From contig JAJNQE010000047.1 in the NCBI GenBank assembly GCA_021154985.1, positions 1 to 35,069 on the forward strand: a stretch of 35,069 nt of DNA. Reading direction: 5' to 3'. Positions 32,287-35,069 of the stretch are shown here, one piece after another. The translations under genes and the position numbers were made by a program. This stretch comes from Hydrogenophaga sp. Lineage in GTDB: Bacteria; Pseudomonadota; Gammaproteobacteria; Burkholderiales; Burkholderiaceae_C. The notes beneath the pieces were generated by a model. The model was not told the DNA's origin. It was given only the letters and a program-made list of their open reading frames with translations, and searched no databases. Within the stretch, counting starts at the first letter, position 1. Each line of letters starts with the position of its first letter.

Positions 32287-33558
32287 ATGTCCGTGTACCG
32301 CGCCCTCATCTGGTTGAAAGCCCCCGAAAACCGCCTCTGGGTCAAACCCGCCGTGGGCTGCGTGGTGGCGGTGCTGATCGCACTGGTGGCCGCCGTGGGC
32401 AACCGCCTCATCCCGAGTGGCCTCCTGCCCGACATCGAACGCAGCACGCTCGACACCCTGCTCGGTGTCATCGCGTCGAGCATGCTGGGCGTGGCCACCT
32501 TCTCCCTGTCGATCATGGTGGCGGCGTTCTCGTCGGCCGCGGCAGGTGCGTCGCCGCGCGCCATCCAGCTGGTGGCCGGCGACGCAGACACGCAAAACGC
32601 CATCACTTCCTTCATCTCCGCCTTCATCTACGCGATCATCGCCAACACGGCGCTGGGGTTGGGTCTGTACGGCGGCACGGGCCGTTTCATCCTGTTCGTC
32701 TGCACCATGGGTGTGCTGCTCTACCTCATCGTGACGCTGGTGCGCTGGGTGAAGACGCTCTCCGTGCTCGGCCGCATGGAGAACACCCTGGCCAAACTCG
32801 AAACCGCGGCCAAGGGGGCCATGAGCGCCCACCGGCGATCACCGGGCATGGGCGCTCGCCTGGCGCCCGCGGAAACACCCGCCGGGTACACCATCTTCGC
32901 AAACAAGGTGGGCTATCTGCGCCACATCGACATGCAGGCCCTGCAAGACCTGGCGGAGGCTGCTTCCGCCCGGCTGCACCTGCGCGTGCGCCCGGGCCAG
33001 CTTGTCCATCCCGGCTGCGTGCTGGTGATCGTTGAGGGAGGCTCAGCCCCCGACAACACGCCCGAAGCCGATGCCCTGCGCCAGGCATTCGTGCTGGGCG
33101 ACGGACGCAGTTTCGACCAGGACCCGCGTTTTGGCCTGATCGTGCTGTGCGAGGTGGCGCAGCGCGCCTTGTCGCCCGCTGTCAACGATCCGGGCACCGC
33201 CATTGCGGCCATGAACACCATCACCCGAGTGCTGGTGGACACACCCGTCGACACGGGGGACCCGACAACGCCCCTGGACCGCCTGACCTTGGTGCCACTG
33301 GACCCGGCCGATTTCATCCACCAGGCCTTCGACCCCATTGCGCGGGACGGCGCCAGCGTGTCCGAGATTCAATTGCGCATGCAGAAACTGCTCGCCATCG
33401 TGGCCCAGGACTGCGGTGGCGCCTTGGGTGAAGCCGCGCGCCGGCAAGCAGTGATCAGCTTGCAGCGGGCCACGCAGGCCATGGTGCTGGAGCAGGACAA
33501 GACCCACCTGCGCGACGTGCACAACGCCCTGTTTTCCGGGGCAGACCCCGCCGCGTGA
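32287..33558 (+). CDS. DUF2254 family membrane protein
   Basis: A 423-residue protein of the uncharacterised DUF2254 family. Four membrane segments lie in the first 155 residues (KPAVGCVVAVLIALVAAV, LLGVIASSMLGVATFSLSIM, ISAFIYAIIANTALGLGLYG, FILFVCTMGVLLYLIV), followed by a soluble C-terminal domain with the conserved DPRFGLIVLCEVAQRALSPAVNDPGTA block. Family members are common next to transport or regulatory genes, but no function is established to my knowledge. The ATG at 32287 begins 94 bp from the divergent GGDEF-protein start. It ends about 90 bp before the groES promoter. Confidence 0.9.
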   Translation: MSVYRALIWLKAPENRLWVKPAVGCVVAVLIALVAAVGNRLIPSGLLPDIERSTLDTLLGVIASSMLGVATFSLSIMVAAFSSAAAGASPRAIQLVAGDADTQNAITSFISAFIYAIIANTALGLGLYGGTGRFILFVCTMGVLLYLIVTLVRWVKTLSVLGRMENTLAKLETAAKGAMSAHRRSPGMGARLAPAETPAGYTIFANKVGYLRHIDMQALQDLAEAASARLHLRVRPGQLVHPGCVLVIVEGGSAPDNTPEADALRQAFVLGDGRSFDQDPRFGLIVLCEVAQRALSPAVNDPGTAIAAMNTITRVLVDTPVDTGDPTTPLDRLTLVPLDPADFIHQAFDPIARDGASVSEIQLRMQKLLAIVAQDCGGALGEAARRQAVISLQRATQAMVLEQDKTHLRDVHNALFSGADPAA

Positions 33559-33623
33559 GGGCGCCCATCGCGGGAAACGGGATGCCACCACGGGGCCTGT
33601 GGGTGAAAAAATCCCGCCCGACC

Positions 33624-33652
33624 TTGTAAACCCCTTGGGGCGCCCTTATCAT
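33624..33652 (+). promoter_or_regulatory. groESL promoter
   Basis: TTGTAA (33624-33629) and TATCAT (33647-33652) are 17 bp apart, a good sigma-70 promoter whose -10 box touches the CIRCE element. A run CCTTGTAAACCCC also loosely resembles a sigma-32 -35 box, but no clear heat-shock -10 follows. Confidence 0.65.
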
Positions 33653-33678
33653 TAGCACTCGCTGGAGATGAGTGCTAA
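33652..33678 (+). promoter_or_regulatory. CIRCE operator (HrcA binding site)
   Basis: TTAGCACTC, a 9-nt spacer, then GAGTGCTAA: the inverted repeat is perfect and is the classical CIRCE consensus. HrcA bound here would cover the transcription start of groESL and repress it until heat shock depletes active HrcA. It lies about 95 bp before groES. hrcA itself is not in the window. Confidence 0.97.
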
Positions 33679-33773
33679 CAAGCCTCGCTCCAAGTGATCG
33701 GCGGCAACTTTCGGCTCCACGCCGGCACGCCGACCTGAATCCTTTCCCATCCGTTCCAACTCCAGGAGATGCA

Positions 33774-34064
33774 ATGAACCTTCGTCCTCTCGGCGATCGC
33801 GTGATCGTCAAGCGCATTGACAGCGAAACCAAAACCGCTTCCGGCATCGTCATCCCCGACGCAGCCGCCGAGAAGCCCGACCAGGGCGAGATCCTGGCGG
33901 TCGGTCCTGGCAAGAAAAACGACAAAGGCGAACTGGCCGCCATGAACGTCAAGGTCGGCGACCGCGTTCTGTTCGGCAAATACAGCGGCCAGACCGTCAA
34001 GGTCGACGGCAACGAACTGCTGGTGATGAAAGAAGACGACCTGTTTGCGGTTGTTGAGAAGTAA
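33774..34064 (+). CDS. groES: Co-chaperonin GroES
   Basis: The 96-residue lid of the GroEL folding chamber. NLRPLGDRVIVKRI at the N-terminus, the mobile loop ETKTASGIVIPDAA that contacts GroEL, and KYSGQTVKVDGNELLVMKEDDLFAVVE at the C-terminus are all typical. AGGAG stands about 7 nt before the ATG at 33774. It is first in the groESL operon, 45 bp from groEL. Confidence 0.98.
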   Translation: MNLRPLGDRVIVKRIDSETKTASGIVIPDAAAEKPDQGEILAVGPGKKNDKGELAAMNVKVGDRVLFGKYSGQTVKVDGNELLVMKEDDLFAVVEK

Positions 34065-34109
34065 TTCTTCTTTTTTCGTTCCTTTTAACTGAATTCCGGA
34101 GAAATCAAC

Positions 34110-35069
34110 ATGGCAGCAAAAGACGTCATTTTCGGCGGCGAAGCCCGCGCACGCATGGTCGAGGGTGTGAACATCCTGGCCAACGCCGTCAAAGTCACCC
34201 TGGGCCCGAAAGGCCGCAACGTGGTGCTCGAGCGCTCGTTCGGCGCCCCCACCGTGACCAAGGACGGTGTGTCCGTGGCCAAGGAAATTGAACTGAAGGA
34301 CAAGCTTCAGAACATGGGCGCCCAGATGGTCAAGGAAGTCGCTTCCAAGACCTCGGACAACGCCGGTGACGGCACCACCACCGCGACCGTGCTGGCCCAG
34401 GCCATCGTGCGCGAAGGCATGAAGTACGTGGCCGCCGGCATGAACCCGATGGACCTCAAGCGCGGCATCGACAAGGCTGTGGAAGCCCTGATCGCCGAGC
34501 TGAAGAAGGCCTCCAAGGCCACCACCACCAGCAAGGAAATCGCCCAGGTCGGCTCGATCTCTGCCAACAGCGACTCCAGCATCGGCGACATCATCGCCAA
34601 TGCCATGGACAAAGTGGGCAAAGAAGGCGTGATCACCGTGGAAGACGGCAAATCGCTGCAGAACGAGCTCGACGTCGTCGAAGGTATGCAGTTCGACCGC
34701 GGCTACCTGTCGCCCTACTTCATCAACAACCCCGAGAAGCAGTCGGCCCTGTTGGACAACCCCTTCGTGCTGCTGTACGACAAGAAGGTCTCCAACATCC
34801 GTGACCTGCTGCCCACGCTGGAGCAAGTCGCCAAGGCTGGCCGTCCGCTGCTGATCATTGCCGAAGACGTCGAAGGCGAAGCCCTGGCGACCTTGGTGGT
34901 GAACACCATCCGCGGCATCCTGAAAGTGGTGGCTGTGAAGGCCCCTGGCTTCGGCGACCGCCGCAAGGCCATGCTGGAAGACATCGCCATCCTGACCGGC
35001 GGCAAAGTGATCGCTGAAGAAGTCGGCATGACGCTGGAAAAAGTGACTTTGGCTGATCTGGGCCAGGCC
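34110..35069 (+). CDS. groL: Chaperonin GroEL, N-terminal part (cut by window edge)
   Basis: The first 320 residues of the 60-kDa chaperonin, open to the window end. TLGPKGRNVVLE and GDGTTTATVLAQAI are the ATP-binding motifs of the equatorial domain; EGMQFDRGYLSPYF begins the apical domain, and VVAVKAPGFGDRRKAMLEDIA lies within it. CGGAG is 8 nt before the ATG at 34110. Sequence is close to the usual betaproteobacterial GroEL. The ATPase Asp of the C-terminal half lies beyond the window. Confidence 0.98.
   Translation, partial: MAAKDVIFGGEARARMVEGVNILANAVKVTLGPKGRNVVLERSFGAPTVTKDGVSVAKEIELKDKLQNMGAQMVKEVASKTSDNAGDGTTTATVLAQAIVREGMKYVAAGMNPMDLKRGIDKAVEALIAELKKASKATTTSKEIAQVGSISANSDSSIGDIIANAMDKVGKEGVITVEDGKSLQNELDVVEGMQFDRGYLSPYFINNPEKQSALLDNPFVLLYDKKVSNIRDLLPTLEQVAKAGRPLLIIAEDVEGEALATLVVNTIRGILKVVAVKAPGFGDRRKAMLEDIAILTGGKVIAEEVGMTLEKVTLADLGQA

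Noticed and set aside
30279..33035. 918-codon plus-strand frame across the SDR end, the GGDEF gene and DUF2254
   Set aside because: It crosses three well-supported genes in the wrong frame and is low-complexity Arg/His/Gln/Pro sequence typical of shadow frames.
33559..33623. Terminator between DUF2254 and groES
   Set aside because: GGGCGCCC palindromes occur twice and a CCAC/GTGG pairing is possible, but no stable stem is followed by a U tract on the plus strand.

Overview
The window looks like core chromosome of a high-GC betaproteobacterium, most probably a member of the Comamonadaceae (Burkholderiales). The reasons are the gene order pilMNOPQ-aroK-aroB-dgt-gltB, a System II (ResB/ResC) cytochrome c maturation pair behind a cytochrome c4, msrPQ, the cyaY | lptM-lysA arrangement, and a HrcA/CIRCE-controlled groESL operon. 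I cannot fix the genus from sequence alone. No tRNA, rRNA, CRISPR array, prophage or integron was seen, and no stretch longer than 300 bases lacks a gene.

Layout. 1-1591 (-): N-terminal third of glutamate synthase gltB, cut by the window edge. 1683-2517: a small transposase element (REP-associated tyrosine transposase, RAYT) bounded by a perfect 18-bp inverted repeat. 2520-11700 (-): one tightly packed block read from right to left, type IV pilus assembly pilM-N-O-P-Q, then shikimate genes aroK and aroB, then dGTPase dgt, then an MFS exporter-like gene. Most junctions overlap by 1-4 nt. 11968-14388 (+): penicillin-binding protein 1A, convergent with and overlapping cyaY. 14720-16271 (+): lptM lipoprotein and lysA. 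16281-17962 (-): msrP-msrQ periplasmic methionine sulfoxide reductase. 18100-22411 (-): cytochrome c4, then resB and ccsB/resC. 22515-24260 (+): GTPase YihA/EngB and an epoxide-hydrolase-like alpha/beta hydrolase. 24271-26030 (-): two tandem LpxL-type acyltransferases. 26190-27371 (+): metK with a clear terminator. 27559-29607 (+): a soluble three-PAS histidine kinase with no response regulator beside it. 29651-30442 (+): a short-chain dehydrogenase. 30456-32192 (-): a 7TM sensor with a degenerate GGDEF domain. 32287-33558 (+): a DUF2254 membrane protein. 33647 onward (+): promoter plus CIRCE, groES and a partial groEL.

How the parts fit. Pilus secretin assembly, the shikimate pathway and glutamate synthase form a conserved neighbourhood. 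The MFS gene and the RAYT element are the accessory material wedged into it. Several envelope functions are close together: PBP1A, LptM for LPS-transport maturation, lipid A acylation and periplasmic methionine repair. The clearest oddities are the RAYT element abutting a stop codon, a recurring hexamer exactly 6 nt before the start codons of four genes that suggests leaderless mRNAs, an intrinsic terminator inside the resB leader, and a GGDEF protein that has lost its signature. I did not find a convincing multi-gene system of unknown type.
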